Below the pieces are notes generated by a model. That model saw only the letters and a program-made list of their open reading frames with translations, made no database searches and was not told the origin of the DNA. Of a DNA stretch of 64,000 nt, positions 1 to 10,425 are shown in pieces. Every line of letters starts with the position of its first letter. Position 1 is the stretch's first letter. This stretch comes from Timema cristinae (taxonomy: Eukaryota; Arthropoda; Insecta; Phasmatodea; Timematidae): positions 54,497,433 through 54,561,432 of the forward strand of contig JBCFYV010000100.1 of the NCBI GenBank assembly GCA_039000515.1, written 5' to 3'. The position numbers were made by a program, and so were the translations under genes.

Positions 1-65
1 CTCATTAACACAGCGACATTTGTACACTTCGTTTCCAATAAAATAATATTTTAATTTTTTGTTTA

Positions 66-271
66 CCATCGCTTCTTAATACCTGTTTAGGTTATGATAA
101 TTACTCTATAATAGGGTAGGGATGAGGTAATATACCCGCATTTGCGTGGAAAAAGAGTGGGTAAACCATTTAGGGAAAAAAAACCCACCCTCATTAGATC
201 CGAACCCCGATCTCTGCAGGCCAGTCAAACATAAGAATGACGTCTTAGACCATTCTGCCCCTGAAGCGGGT
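66..271 (-). mobile_element. SINE-B copy
   Basis: Full-length but diverged copy in reverse orientation. It begins with the tail (CGCTTCTTAATACCTG), passes through the body block ACCCGCATTTGCGTGGA, and ends with the tRNA-like head (CTGAAGCGGGT). The family head resembles tRNA-Leu: a GGTCTAAGGCG A box and, in good copies, a perfect GGTTCGAATCT B box. This shows a pol III SINE. Confidence 0.8.
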
Positions 272-394
272 ATCCTATTTAGCCAAGAGCCATGGACGGG
301 CTCAAAATTAGAGTTATAGTGCTGGCTTTTCTTTCAAGAAACCTTTCAAAGCTGGTCCCATGAAAATCTGATGCGCATTAGACGTAAAAAGGGG

Positions 395-720
395 CTTAAA
401 AGTAGTGTTTTGTTGCCGCCATCTTGAAAACAAAACGAAAGATGTGAATTGTAATTATTCTATATATTAAACGAACAGACGAATTATGTCCATGCGAAAT
501 TTCAGCACAATCTATGTAGTTTTTTTTTTGTGGAGTAAAAGCCAAGAAAAAAAAGGTTAAAAAGTAGTGTTTTGTAGCCGTCATATTAAAACAAAATGGC
601 GGAATCAAATTTTAACTAACCTATATGTAAACCTGAGATGCGAGTTATGACCATAATAAATTTCAAAACAATCGGTGAAGTGATTTTTGCGTGAAGACAC
701 AACAGACAGACATAAACTCA
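395..720 (+). repeat. Two tandem LINE-3'-tail-like units (about 160 bp each)
   Basis: Units at about 395-550 and 556-720 share AAGTAGTGTTTTGT(T/A)GCCG, an ACAAAATGG-like block, and then a segment on the pattern CGAGTTATGACCAT, AATTTCA, CAATC, GTG. The second unit reads like the 3' ends of insect RTE/Jockey-type LINEs (AAACAATCGGTGAAGTGATT, then GACAGACA). The duplication is seen directly. The LINE origin is inference from resemblance. Confidence 0.45.
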
Positions 721-734
721 TTTAGAAAAAACAT

Positions 735-905
735 TCTGAAATCTGGTGACGCCTTTTTTAAACATGTCTTTAAATAAAATAAGGTTACTTCTTTATAAAA
801 CAAACCTAAATTAAACATGGTAACCTATTTATTAAACAAATCTAGATAAAATATGGTGACTTCTTTAGGAAACAAATCCAAATATAATCTGGTGACGTCT
901 CTTTT
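735..905 (+). repeat. Degenerate short tandem repeat just upstream of exon 1
   Basis: Four to five imperfect units of about 45 bp share a core like AAATATGGTGACTTCTTT and AAACAAATC. The last unit runs into the pyrimidine-rich stretch before the exon at 931. Units are diverged, so the array is old. Confidence 0.5.
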
Positions 906-930
906 CAAATCTGATATGTCTGTGACGCAG

Positions 931-1259
931 ATGGAGGCGGGGAAGAAGGAGAAATGCAAGACGCCGTCCCGGCTGCAGGCGCCTAGCATCGCCTTCACAG
1001 ACGACAGCCTCGTCGCCTCCCAGCACTTCTCCCTCCACCGCCACTCGTCGCCCGAGCCGCCTCCGGGGGTGGTGGACGCCGTGCTGCGGCTGCCCTCACC
1101 ACACGTCGTGGCCGCGCGCGCGTACCGCATGTCGGCCCCAGGCCCCGGAGCGAGCACCACAGCCCTCTACAGACTGGCCAAGCTCCTCAACCAGAGGGGC
1201 AGCACCTCCAGCACGGGGGTGGCGTCTGGGGACGGCACCAGAAGGCTTAGCTGGGAGAG
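931..1259 (+). CDS. Exon 1 of an unrecognised spliced gene
   Basis: A G+C-rich open stretch of 109 codons plus two bases in A+T-rich surroundings. It is bounded on the left by a pyrimidine-rich run ending TGACGCAG and on the right by GAGAG|GTCAGG. The ATG at 931 lies directly after the AG, so this is either an internal exon or a first coding exon with the start at 931; the frame is open upstream to at least 853. The encoded piece begins MEAGKKEKCKTPSRL and has a Ser/His/Pro segment (HRHSSPEPPPGVVDAV), an Ala/Gly/Pro stretch, an ALYRLAKLLNQRG segment and the basophilic kinase-type site RRLSWER. No signal peptide or membrane segment is visible. The split codon at the donor (AG + G, Arg) matches the phase of the exon at 14373, which is the main evidence that it is real. 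Function is not recognised; it looks like a disordered cytoplasmic region. Confidence 0.65.
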
Positions 1260-1411
1260 GTCAGGTTCCTTCTTTACTGCATTCATAGATTCTACCGTCC
1301 TTCCCCCCAAACTGTTTCGTCTTTTTCACGGCCGATGTGTATGTAGAATCGGAAGAGGGTATATATATTAGAAGGAAATAAAAAACAACCTAGCAGGGTG
1401 AATTATCAATA

Positions 1412-1611
1412 AAGTAGTATTATAGAGAGGAGAAGTAGCGCCAGGTTCAAAGAGTAGAGGGAGCAACATAACAGGGTGTACTACTCGTGACCGAGGTAGT
1501 ATAGTAAGGGGAGGGAGTGCTCAGGTTCCAAGAGTGGGATGAAACACTTAATACTGAGGCATCATAGTGAAGGGTGGGAACGGTTTGGTTACAAGAACCA
1601 AAGGAGGGGAA
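1412..1611 (+). repeat. Degenerate tandem repeat, about three units
   Basis: Three imperfect units of roughly 60-80 bp share GTAGTAT.ATAG, GGAG.G..GTGC.CAGGTTC and an AAGAG motif. Divergence is high. Nothing else is seen between here and 2610 except A+T-rich sequence and short homopolymers. Confidence 0.35.
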
Positions 1612-2610
1612 TCCCAAAAGATTTTAAGGCTGTGTAGTTTGAAGTTTGGTCTTTGCAGGGCCGCACCCTTAAAAACTCCATGGAGTATACAGCCCCCTTA
1701 AAGTTATCACAAGGCATTGCTATTTTACGAGCTACCAACCAAGTGTCTTAAAAGTATTAAAAGGTCTATTTTACTAAATGGAACCTTTTACGAAGAAGAC
1801 GTATCAATTAAAAACGCTGGCGTGTTTCTGCCCTTTTGACGTCTCATTAAGTTCGATTTGTAGAGCAATTTGCCCACGGGTACCAATTCTCCTCGAGAAA
1901 TTTATTGACATTATAAAATCAAAGAGAACTAAATGCACCCTTTAAATATTAATTAGTCTAAACTTTTAAAGGCATTTTTTTTCTCCCGCCGATACGTACT
2001 AATAATAAATAATAACTTCAAAGTAACTCAATTTGCTCAGCACATAAAATATATATTAGAGTACAGTATTTTTTATCCCCAATTTTTTTGCGGCCTTTTT
2101 TTAAAAATATAAAACACAGAGGAGTAAGATTCTATGGGTAGGTTATTAGATTCGAGGAAGAAGCCCCAAGACTTCTATTTTTTTTAAAATTAGATCATTT
2201 AAAGACTTATTGGGTAGAACCGGGGAAGATTGGAATACTTTCGAGGTTTAATGAGTCGCGAACCAACATCACCCTTAATTTCTTTCAAGCGGCTGTTTCA
2301 AAAAGAAATCACATTATGGATGTCTTGAAGGTAAATTAATTTCGTGGTTTCTTCTTTTTTTTTTTTAATGGGTTCCTCAGACTCGTTCAAACAAATTACA
2401 TGGTGATTTAAATATAAGTTGATTATATTTAAATTTAACGTCTGATTAATATATATGAGTTAAAGGTTAAATTAAATTGTGAATCTTAAGGTTTGCTTTT
2501 TGCCATGAGCCGAACAAGTTCCCCCCCCCCCCACCCTCCCCAACTCGTCCGAACTAAATGCGTTTGAATTACTTTAAGGGTGTATGGTCCAAAGTAATCA
2601 AATAATAACT
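1612..2610. other. Intronic sequence with no recognisable feature
   Basis: A+T-rich with T and A runs and a 12-base C tract at about 2521. I see no coding signal and no repeat family shared with the rest of the window. Confidence 0.5.
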
Positions 2611-2872
2611 ACCCGCGTCGGTGGCCACGTGATATATCGCGATACTCTCGCATTAAACTTGGCTACCGAAGACCGATGTTCGAATCCCAGCTGGGACTAC
2701 CGAGGTTTTTTCCCCCCTAAATTGTTTTTCCAGCTCTCCTTCCACGCAAATGCGGGTTCCCTTCCTCTAAATTCAACCTTCCCAATTCCTAGTCCATTAG
2801 TGTAATTAGTACTTAAGCGTATAACCCGAACGGGTAGTAAGACGCGGTGCTAAATAATAATAATAATATTAA
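2611..2872 (+). mobile_element. SINE-B copy
   Basis: Near full length: head GCGTCGGTGGCCACGTGATA, degenerate B box (GTTCGAATCCC), body with CACGCAAATGCGGGT, tail CCCGAACGGGTAGTAAGACG and a (TAA)n end. The tRNA-like region is partly rearranged. Confidence 0.85.
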
Positions 2873-3133
2873 TACGCGACGACAAGAGAATGACAACGCT
2901 GTTTGTCATTAGTGAGCAAGAATGTTCCCTCAGAGATGATATCAAGTTGTAGCTACTTTGGGATGCGAGAAGCACGATATGTCACCAGCGTCGTGTGATG
3001 ACGCCTTGTTTACTTGCGACGCCCCGGCGTCGTGGCGCTAACTAACCGAAAAGGCGTTGCGTGGGACGGAAGTCCAATGTCGTCTGGTCTGCGGTCAACA
3101 GAATGTGACTCTAAAAACAAAGACCTGTTCATG

Positions 3134-3296
3134 TTATACGCATGTATGTTAATTACTCTATAAGGAAGGAAGATTTTAGAGGTAATATACCCGCATTCAC
3201 ATGGAAGGTGAGTGGAGAAACCATTTTAGAAAAAATAAAACACGGTAGACCCAACCGGGATTCGAGTTCTATCTCCCCCGTTGTTATTATTAACCA
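3134..3296 (-). mobile_element. SINE-B copy, truncated
   Basis: Body and part of the head in reverse orientation (TTAATTACTCTA, ATACCCGCATTCACATGGA, GGGATTCGAG). It faces the SINE-B copy starting at 3307, so the two form an inverted pair separated by about 10 bp. Confidence 0.7.
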
Positions 3297-3306
3297 AATT
3301 AACTCG

Positions 3307-3540
3307 CTTCGTTGGTCGAATGGTCTATGGCGTCACTCTCTACTGACTGGACATTCGAGATAATGGGGATATCAGGGTTCGAATGCCGGTCGGGTGTAAC
3401 GAGCGTGGGTTTATTAAAAATTGTTTTACATTCTAACACCACGCAAATGCGGGTACACTTCCTCTAAATTCAACCATACTCATACCTAACGTAATTAGTA
3501 CATAAGCGTATAACTTGAATAGGTAATAAGACGCGGTGAA
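3307..3540 (+). mobile_element. SINE-B copy
   Basis: Head with TTCGTTGGTCGAATGGTCTA and an intact B box (GGTTCGAATGC), body ACGCAAATGCGGGTACACTT, tail ending AAGACGCGGTG. Together with the copy just upstream it could fold into a hairpin if transcribed. Confidence 0.85.
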
Positions 3541-4412
3541 AAAACAACTTTACATCTATCCGTTTCCATAGGTCTTTCATTCCGCAGAAATGTCATCCTG
3601 TCACGTTGCCTCACCTGGAATATCAAAGAGAGCGTTATTTGAAAATAGAAGCCGGATATTGTAACCTAGATCCCGTAGATATCCCCGAGCAACGCCAAAC
3701 TTGAGGTGACGTGTATCACGGGGTGCTACGGATTTAGCGATGGGCGCGGCGTCCATACTTTTCATTTCATCTCCTCTCAATATTTTTTAATTTCGTGTCC
3801 CTCAAAAAAAAAACTTGTACTTTAGGTGGCGATATGTTTAAGGCCGGTGGCCATTTTGCTTTGACACATACAGCTGCGCAGTAGGACAATGAGTAGTGAA
3901 ACATAAATAACAATTGCTGCAGGGAACTACTTTAGAGGATGAAGTTATGGGATTAAAATATCAGTGGCGTATACGGGATTTTGAAGCGGGAGGAGCTAAA
4001 AACTACGAGTTCCTTTTTTAAATTGTTAAATATTGAACCGTTCTAAAATATATCCATGGTCTAAGAAAAGAGGGAGGGATTACATTTTTAGCGACATGAA
4101 ATATTTTGTAGCAATAATACAGAGTTTCCATTGTTTTTATCAGATTTTTTTTTACAGGCAGCTTAGATTGAAGGAAAGAGTAACAAAATGTAATGTCACG
4201 TTAAAATTGGCCAAGTGTGAAGTAATGTGACATATTTAAAACAGGATGATTTAAGACTGATGTGATAATAAATCCTTTGTAGCTTCACAACCCTTGTTTA
4301 AGGTGTAATAAGACATGTTTGAATCATCGTGCTTAATTCTTCAGTTAGCTTTTCCGTTCATCCCAAAGACCTACTATCTTAAACTTTCTGTTAACTGGGA
4401 ATAAATTTTGTG
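3541..4412. other. Intronic sequence, nothing recognised
   Basis: No family repeat or coding signal seen. The open frame at 4033-4230 lacks splice context and codon character and is not called. Confidence 0.5.
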
Positions 4413-4490
4413 AGGAGTACGTTAGCTGTCACGAGGATAAACAAGATTAGGAATGACGTTATCCGGGAAAGAGTCGGGGTTATAGGGAGA
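4413..4490 (+). pseudogene. LINE reverse-transcriptase C-terminal fragment (left flank of array)
   Basis: The + strand reads STLAVTRINKIRNDVIRERV and then a frameshift. In established non-LTR retrotransposon ORFs a segment of this type (…RNDDIR.R.GV…) comes directly before the RWYGHVMRM block. Here that block follows at once, but as a tandem array. This is the 3'-terminal coding remnant of a LINE; clade not determined. Confidence 0.6.
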
Positions 4491-5774
4491 ACATGAGATA
4501 GTAGAGGAAGCAAGGGTGAGATGGTATGGACATGTAATGAGGATGTTGGAGTACATGAGATAGTAGAGGAAGCAAGGCTGAGATGGTATGGACATGTAAT
4601 GAGGATGTCGGAGTACATGAAATAGTAGAGGAGCAAGAGTGAGATGGTATGGACATGTAATGAGGATGTTGGAGTACATGAAATAGTAGAGGAAGCAAGA
4701 GTGAGATGGTATGGACATGTAATGAGGATGTTGGAGTACATGAGATAGTAGAGGAAGCAAGAGTGAGATGGTATGGACATGTAATGAGGATGTCGGAGTA
4801 CATGAAATAGTAGAGGAAGCAAGAGTGAGATGGTATGGACATGTAATGAGGATGTTGGAGTACATGAAATAGTAGAGGAAGCAAGAGTGAGATGGTATGG
4901 ACATGTAATGAGGATGTTGGAGTACATGAGTAGTAGAGGAAGCAAGAGTGAGATGGTATGGACATGTAATGAGGATGTCGGAGTACATGAGATAGTAGAG
5001 GAAGCAAGAGTGAGATGGTATGGACATGTAATGAGGATGTCGGAGTACATGAAATAGTAGAGGAAGCAAGGGGAGATGTATGGATATGTAATGAGGATGT
5101 GGAGTACATGAGATAGTAGAGGAAGCTAGACTGAGATGGTATGGACATGTAATGAGGATGTCGGAGTACATGAAATAGTAGAGGAAGCAAGAGTGAGATG
5201 GTATGGACATGTAATGAGGATGTTGGAGTACATGAATAGTAGAGGAAGCAAGATGAGATGGTATGGACATGTAATGAGGATGTTGGAGTACATGAAATAG
5301 TAAGGAAGCAAGAGTGAGATGGTATGGACATGTAATGAGGATGTTGGAGTACATGAGATAGTAAGGAAGCAAGAGTGAGATGGTATGGACATGTAATGAG
5401 GATGTCGGAGTACATGAAATAGTAGAGGAAGCAAGAGTGAGATGGTATGGACATGTAATGAGGATGTTGGAGTACATGAGATAGTAGAGGAAGCAAGAGT
5501 GAGATGGTATGGACATGTAATGAGGATGTCGGAGTACATGAATAGTAGAGGAAGCAAGGGGAGATGGTATGGATATGTAATGAGGATGTTGGAGTACATG
5601 AGATAGTAGAGGAAGCTAGACTGAGATGGTATGGACAAGTAATGAGGATGTTGGAGTACATGAGATAGTAGAGGAAGCAAGACTGAGATGGTATGGACAA
5701 GTAATGAGGATGTCGGAGTACATGAGATAGTAGAGGAAGCAAGACTGAGATGGTATGGTCATGTAATGAGGATG
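4491..5774 (+). repeat. 62-bp minisatellite, about 21 units, derived from a LINE ORF
   Basis: The unit reads GAGATAGTAGAGGAAGCAAG, then a segment encoding VRWYGHVMRM, then a GTTGGAGTACAT or GTCGGAGTACAT junction. Units differ mainly at GAGATA/GAAATA and TTGGAG/TCGGAG and by single-base deletions. Since 62 is not a multiple of 3, the frame rotates from unit to unit. The minus strand lacks stop codons in the unit, giving overlapping long ORFs (up to 420 codons) that are translation artefacts. The sense reading matches the conserved C-terminal block of LINE reverse transcriptases. Confidence 0.9.
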
Positions 5775-5900
5775 GAAAAAGAGAGGATGCCGAAGAATAT
5801 GTTGGAAAAAGACCGAAGGTGAGGCCAAGAAAGAGATGGGGAAGGAGCAGTTAACAGAAAGTGTTCAAGTGAGAGGAGAAGAATGAAATAAATTAAAGTA
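5775..5900 (+). pseudogene. LINE reverse-transcriptase C-terminal fragment (right flank of array)
   Basis: Reads MEKERMPKNMLEKDRR and then, with a stop or frameshift, sequence encoding a Lys/Arg-rich GR(P/Q)RKRW-like tail, ending AGTGAGAGGAGAAGAATGAAA. It is the natural continuation of the RWYGHVMRM block in LINE ORFs, so the array is an internal expansion inside one LINE 3' end. A second copy of the same 3' terminus lies at about 60540-60680. Confidence 0.6.
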
Positions 5901-6592
5901 GGAAGAGTGGTGGAAGAAGATGATGATGAGTTAATTGAACAAAATTAACAAATATTAAAAAGCTATTAAAAGTAAATGCAGGATACCCAATATTGACAGA
6001 AGGCCACTATATTTATCTTACAAATCCTATAATCTAAATCATATGTCAAAAATAATAGTTGTATAACACATGGTTTGGCGTATGAATAAATAATAGTATA
6101 TTTATTGACTTTACAAACGATCACTCTATGTGGCAATCCTACTTTAATGTTGGAACATCATTTATGCTATTTATTTTATTTAATTTATTTATTTACACTA
6201 TTTATCCCGATTCCTAACTTTAAAGGGGTGTTGTCCTAAACGCGTTTCATATTTAAGTTAATTTTAATTGTAAATTATTTTAGGTCGATTCGAATAAGTA
6301 GTTCCGTACGTAATTATAACGTAATAATTTTAATGAAATAACGAGGATTAATACTATCTGAAACTAAAAATAAAAAAAAATACAGATAAATTTATAAAAA
6401 ATGAACAACTCTATTACATTTTTTATTTACATCTAAACTAATGCTTACGTGCTATTATGTTCAACTTACAAACAAAATTAGTTATTTTTTTTGTTAATAA
6501 ATTTTAACAATGGGTTTGCGAATAAACCGAACGGTCAGCAAGAAACGGAAAAAAAAGTGTATTCAGTTTATTATTATTATTGTTATTATTAT
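5901..6592. other. A+T-rich intronic sequence, nothing recognised
   Basis: Very A+T-rich with short A and T runs. No repeat family or coding signal seen. Confidence 0.5.
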
Positions 6593-6823
6593 TAGTAATG
6601 GTAGAGTGATTGTGAGATGAAATGGAGGACCTACAGTTTAACGTGGGATCCGAACCACGGTGGAGGCCTGACATTCCACACATTCACAAGTTGTTATTAA
6701 TACACGTCTTGTCAGAGGTGAAGGAAGGGTTTGGAAATCAGATAAATCTGTGCCGGGACCGAGGATTGAACCCGGACCTCAGCACAGAAGTCAGACACCT
6801 TACCCCTAGACCGAGAGGTCACC
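6593..6823 (-). mobile_element. SINE-A copy lacking the common tail
   Basis: Begins in the body (GTAATGGTAGAGTGATTGTG) after an ATT-repeat tract and ends in the tRNA-like head (GAGGTCACC). The family head carries a perfect A box (TGGTCTAGGGG) and B box (GGTTCAATCCT), recalling tRNA-Glu/Asp. The 3' tail is missing although the TTA repeats remain. Confidence 0.85.
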
Positions 6824-6867
6824 TTCAGTTTAATCAATCTATTTTGTTATTAATATGGAGGGCATTA

Positions 6868-7026
6868 TTTTATAGGAAGTAAAATGGCATTAACCTGGAG
6901 AGAGGATGATAAAACCCATAGGGAAACCTACCCTAAGTGCACCTGGTCCGGGATTCGATCCCTAACTTCCCAACCCATCTACGATACAGTCTATTGCGAG
7001 ATTGATGAGCAACGGTTTCGGTTGGG
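6868..7026 (-). mobile_element. SINE-B fragment
   Basis: Diverged reverse copy of the body and head (TTTATAGGAAGT, GGTCCGGGATTCGAT, CAGTCTATTGCGAGA). It is followed after a C tract by a forward fragment at 7078, another inverted pair. Confidence 0.55.
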
Positions 7027-7077
7027 TGAAAGTTCTTTAAAATACTAATCCCTCCCCCCCCCCCTCACCCCTCTTAT

Positions 7078-7275
7078 TCCACGGGAACGTGGTCTAAGGC
7101 GTCTGTATCATCTAGTTTGGTCTTTGTAAATGATGCGGAGGTTTAGGGTTTGATTCCCTGCCAGACTGTATTGAGATTAATTTATTTATTTTTCCTAAAT
7201 AGCTTTTTTTCAACATAACTCCAAAGTAAATGAGGGTACATTTCCTCTAAAATTCCGACACTCCTCATTACTATA
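7078..7275 (+). mobile_element. SINE-B fragment, diverged
   Basis: GTGGTCTAAGGCGTCTGTAT corresponds to the head A box, GGTTTGATTCCC to the B box and TACATTTCCTCTAAA to the body. The common tail is lost. Confidence 0.5.
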
Positions 7276-7384
7276 CTTATTATTGTAAATATGGATGTAT
7301 CCGGGTCGGGTGGAGTGTGGAGCATTAGAAGAAGAAAAAAGGAAAGTTTATTAGGAAAAAAAATGGAAAAATTAAATCTAATTT

Positions 7385-7515
7385 TCACAGTAAAGGTATT
7401 TTTTAAAATGCAAACATATTTTACTATATTATAAATGTTATTTTATATGTATTGATAATACTATCAAACACAACAGCTGCAGATCAGATGACTTGACGTA
7501 TCCACAAATGGTAGC
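7385..7515 (+). mobile_element. MITE-5 copy (short interspersed family)
   Basis: Shares the core CAACAGCTGCAGATCA.ATGACTTGACGTAT and an upstream A+T-rich segment (ATTTTACTATATTATAAATG) with copies near 13.6, 16.4, 24.6, 27.3, 41.3, 46.8, 51.6 and 63.2 kb. Termini are poorly defined; class unknown. Confidence 0.55.
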
Positions 7516-7544
7516 AGGACAACTAACAAAAGTTGGTTTTTTTC

Positions 7545-7779
7545 CGCACCACGTCTTACTAACTGTTCGTGTTATACACCTATATATTAATTACACTAGG
7601 GGTTTTAAGAATTAAAGAGTTTATATTTTTGGAAGTGTGTTCGCATTTGCATGGAGAGGGTGGGAGACAATTTTGGAAAAACCACCCCCAACCGAGATCC
7701 GAACCTTGATCTCCCCGTCATCGGCAGTCTAGTCTACTGCGAGAGTAACGCGTTAAGCCACGCGGCCACCGAAGCAGGT
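7545..7779 (-). mobile_element. SINE-B copy
   Basis: Full-length reverse copy from GCACCACGTCTTACT to ACCGAAGCAGG. The overlapping + frame ORF ([15 protein letters not shown]) is just this SINE translated and continues into A+T-rich sequence. Confidence 0.85.
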
Positions 7780-7786
7780 CTTACAA

Positions 7787-8297
7787 ATGTTACCAGAACT
7801 TATCTCATGTATCCATATGCCAAGCCATATGATCTGCAAGACGATATGGCGAGATTTCACTTTTACACAGAAAACTTTCACAACATTTTTTTTAAATTTA
7901 TTTTAAGCGTTTTTACACTATTGAAACACGAACTTATGAAAATAAACATTTTGATTTTTTTTTTCGTCTGTGGTTCACTTAAATAATTATTTACAAACGA
8001 GAGCTTCTAAAAGGTTGCGTTCTCTCCATAAAATAAAATGTTAAACAGGATTAGATCAGGTATGTTGATGACGTCATACAAACCATATTAGGTTGTATCC
8101 ATGCACATGTGTTTAGAAAATACTTTGAAATTAATATTTTATTTAGCTCTTCCTCTAAGTTATAAAAAACAAATTAAATTTATTTTGGTGGCCAGTTATA
8201 AGAAGATACAAGTGTGAATATGACAGTTTATTAATTTATTATTTGATGCACTATAATAGATTTTGTCTCTAAGGGGATTTTTTTTCCCTCGTAACTT
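7787..8297. other. A+T-rich intronic sequence
   Basis: Contains ATCCATATGCCAAGCCATAT at about 7810, which recurs in MITE-1 and MITE-5 interiors. Otherwise nothing recognised. Confidence 0.4.
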
Positions 8298-8537
8298 CAG
8301 TAGGCCCATGGCTTCTTTGGTGCTGACTGACAGCTTACAGCTGACAGCTGACGGCTTTGAAAAGCTACTAGACCAAATTATGGATCCCTACGCCGAACCA
8401 TATGATCTAAAGAAAAAAAAAAATTGTTTAGCAGCTGTCATTTCTGACAGTTAAGGTTTAGGTATATACCTAAATGTTGACTATCAGAAGTCAGCTGTGA
8501 GCTGTCAGTCAGCACCAAAGAAGCCATGGGGCTACTG
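8298..8537 (+). mobile_element. MITE-1 (Tc1/mariner-like), near full length
   Basis: Terminal inverted repeats of about 40 bp: the left end starts CAGTAGGCCCATGGCTTCTT and the right end closes AAGAAGCCATGGGGCTACTG. The centre contains a second, nested palindrome around AGGTATATACCT. No transposase. The CAGTAGCCCC terminus with TA at other copies (27.7 kb) indicates a Tc1/mariner-type non-autonomous element. Confidence 0.85.
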
Positions 8538-9019
8538 TAGTGTTTTAAACCCCCTATATTACATTTAAGAATTATTATTTTCACAAAAGAAAAAAGAGGC
8601 GTGAAAGTTTTAAACCTGAGCGCAACAAACTATCGGTGGCGTAAATGCCACCCCCCTCCCCCCTCAGTTTGAAGCTCGGGCTCTACCTTCTCTCCCCCCC
8701 CCCCACAACTATCGGTTGCTGTTAAAACCTGCCATGCCAGCACCACCCCCTCTAAACCCTAACCCTAGTAATCACGAGGTTTGGAAAAGTAGTGATGTGG
8801 GTGGTATTTTGAAAAGTTGCTCCGCGCTGCTGGAGGTGAGGAGGAAAAGTTTTCGTCACACCCTTAAAGAGGTAAGGTTATTTAATTGAAACAGGATTAG
8901 TGAGAGGGTTAGAGAAAGAACAGAGGGAGGATAGTTTGGTACAGCCGCTGTTTGGGAGAAAACTATAGCAGGATTCTGGTATGAAGAGCCTTTTAGAAAA
9001 TACAAACTTTTCTTTTTTA
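8538..9019. other. Intronic sequence with C-rich tracts
   Basis: Contains several C-rich runs (8648-8710). No gene or family repeat recognised. Confidence 0.45.
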
Positions 9020-9192
9020 AACACCACTACCTGTTCAGGTTATATACATATGTGATAAATTACTCTAATGGGGATAGGTATGAGGACGGAAGCGTTTTAG
9101 AGATAATCTACCCACATTTGCGTGGAAGGAGGGATGTAAAAAGATTTAGGAAAAAACCTCAGTAGACCAGATTGGGATTCGAACTCAAACTA
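9020..9192 (-). mobile_element. SINE-B copy, head truncated
   Basis: Starts ACACCACTACCTGTTCAGG, includes TTACTCTAATGG and ACCCACATTTGCGTGGA, and breaks off after GATTGGGATTCGAACTC. Confidence 0.75.
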
Positions 9193-9304
9193 AACAAGGA
9201 AAAAAGTACCCGATTTTTAAATGCAAGTCAATGTTGTCCAGGAACGAATAGTATAGTGGGTGTTTATACTCTCCAGCGGAAGAGGGTAAGTGTTATAACC
9301 ATGT

Positions 9305-9460
9305 AAACTAGAGGTCTCACAGAGTTAACTGCTCATTTTCTTCCCTCTCTTTCTATTTCGTACATTAGTGTCTAAGTGTGATAGCACTTAGGCTGCTTAG
9401 GTAAGTCAAGTTAAGATGCAGCCCCCTTCTCAAAATTGCTTCTAAATCTCCACGTAGTAA
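9305..9460 (+). repeat. Interspersed repeat, inverted partner at 29.3 kb
   Basis: The stretch from CTCATTTTCTTCCCTCTC through CGTACATTAGTGTCTAA to AAGATGCA is matched in reverse complement at about 29340-29470. The class is not recognised; there is no clear terminal repeat. Confidence 0.6.
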
Positions 9461-9480
9461 CGTCGATAAGAGTAATATTT

Positions 9481-9660
9481 CACCCACTTCGGTGGCCACG
9501 TGACATTACTCTCGCAGTAGACTAAACTGCCGATCAAAGGATATCGAGGTTCGAATTTCAGTCGGGTGTACTGAAGGTGGGTTTTCCACTCTCCCTCTAC
9601 GCAAATGCAGGTACACTTCCTCTGAATATAGCCTTCCCCATCCTTAAAACCATTAGCTTA
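9481..9660 (+). mobile_element. SINE-B copy, tail truncated
   Basis: Good head (CACTTCGGTGGCCACGTGAC) and B box (GGTTCGAATTT). The body ends at AAAACCATTAGC, so the common 3' tail is absent. Confidence 0.8.
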
Positions 9661-10169
9661 GACAAAACTTCGTGGCATACAATGATCATAAAAGTTTCTT
9701 CATATCTAAATCAAACTGCAAACTAATTCTCAAGAGGGGATTATTTTTTTTCACAACGTCACTCGAAAAGATTTAATCTCTTTAAAATAAAATATGTATT
9801 TCTAGAGGCAGACATTTTGTTAGAAAAACGCAACCAAGTATAAGGACCTCTTCAACAAATTGAGAAAAGAAAAAACTTTCTTGATATATATAAAACAAGA
9901 ATCTGAGAACCTCAAATTTTTTAATATATTCCGTATTTATGAAGCAAACTAAAAGTTACCACATACTACATTTTTCGGCGATAAATCTTATAGAGTTTGT
10001 CGAAAAATTGTTTTTATTTTAAAACTTTCTTAAACATGTATTTTTATGAGTACTGTCAATGCGTCATAGATTCTCAATGCTAGGCTTACGAATAAACGTT
10101 ATTACTTTCTCATATCAATAGAAAGTATTGTAATCGTGAGAATTTTCGACACCAAGATTATAATTAATC
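9661..10169. other. A+T-rich intronic sequence
   Basis: No feature recognised. Confidence 0.45.
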
Positions 10170-10189
10170 TTTACGTTTTGTTTGTGTCC

Positions 10190-10425
10190 GAACCCGAAAA
10201 GGTGAATTTTACAATTTTGTCTGTCTGTTCGTCCCAAGCCCCATATCTGAAACGTTTGGTTGGATTTGGTTCACACGTACATCTATACTAATATTATAAA
10301 GAGGAAAGATTTGATTTTTTGTTTGTAATGGATAAACTCAAAAACTACTGGACCTATTTTAAAAATTCTTTCACCAATATAAAGCTACATTATCAGCAAA
10401 TAACATAGGCTATATTTTATTTTGA
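10190..10425 (+). mobile_element. Dispersed-repeat remnant resembling a common insect non-LTR 3' region
   Basis: Contains CTATACTAATATTATAAAG, GAGGAAAGATTTGATTTTTT and CAAAAACTACTGGACC, phrases I recall from widespread insect interspersed repeats. No coding capacity remains. The class is uncertain. Confidence 0.45.

Noticed and set aside
4391..5828. Four overlapping minus ORFs of 70-420 codons
   Set aside because: They are antisense translations of the 62-bp array; frames share the same peptides and have no unique domain.
7651..7986. 111-codon + ORF
   Set aside because: Its first 50 residues are a reverse SINE-B and the rest is A+T-rich sequence. The same peptide pattern appears at other SINE-B copies.
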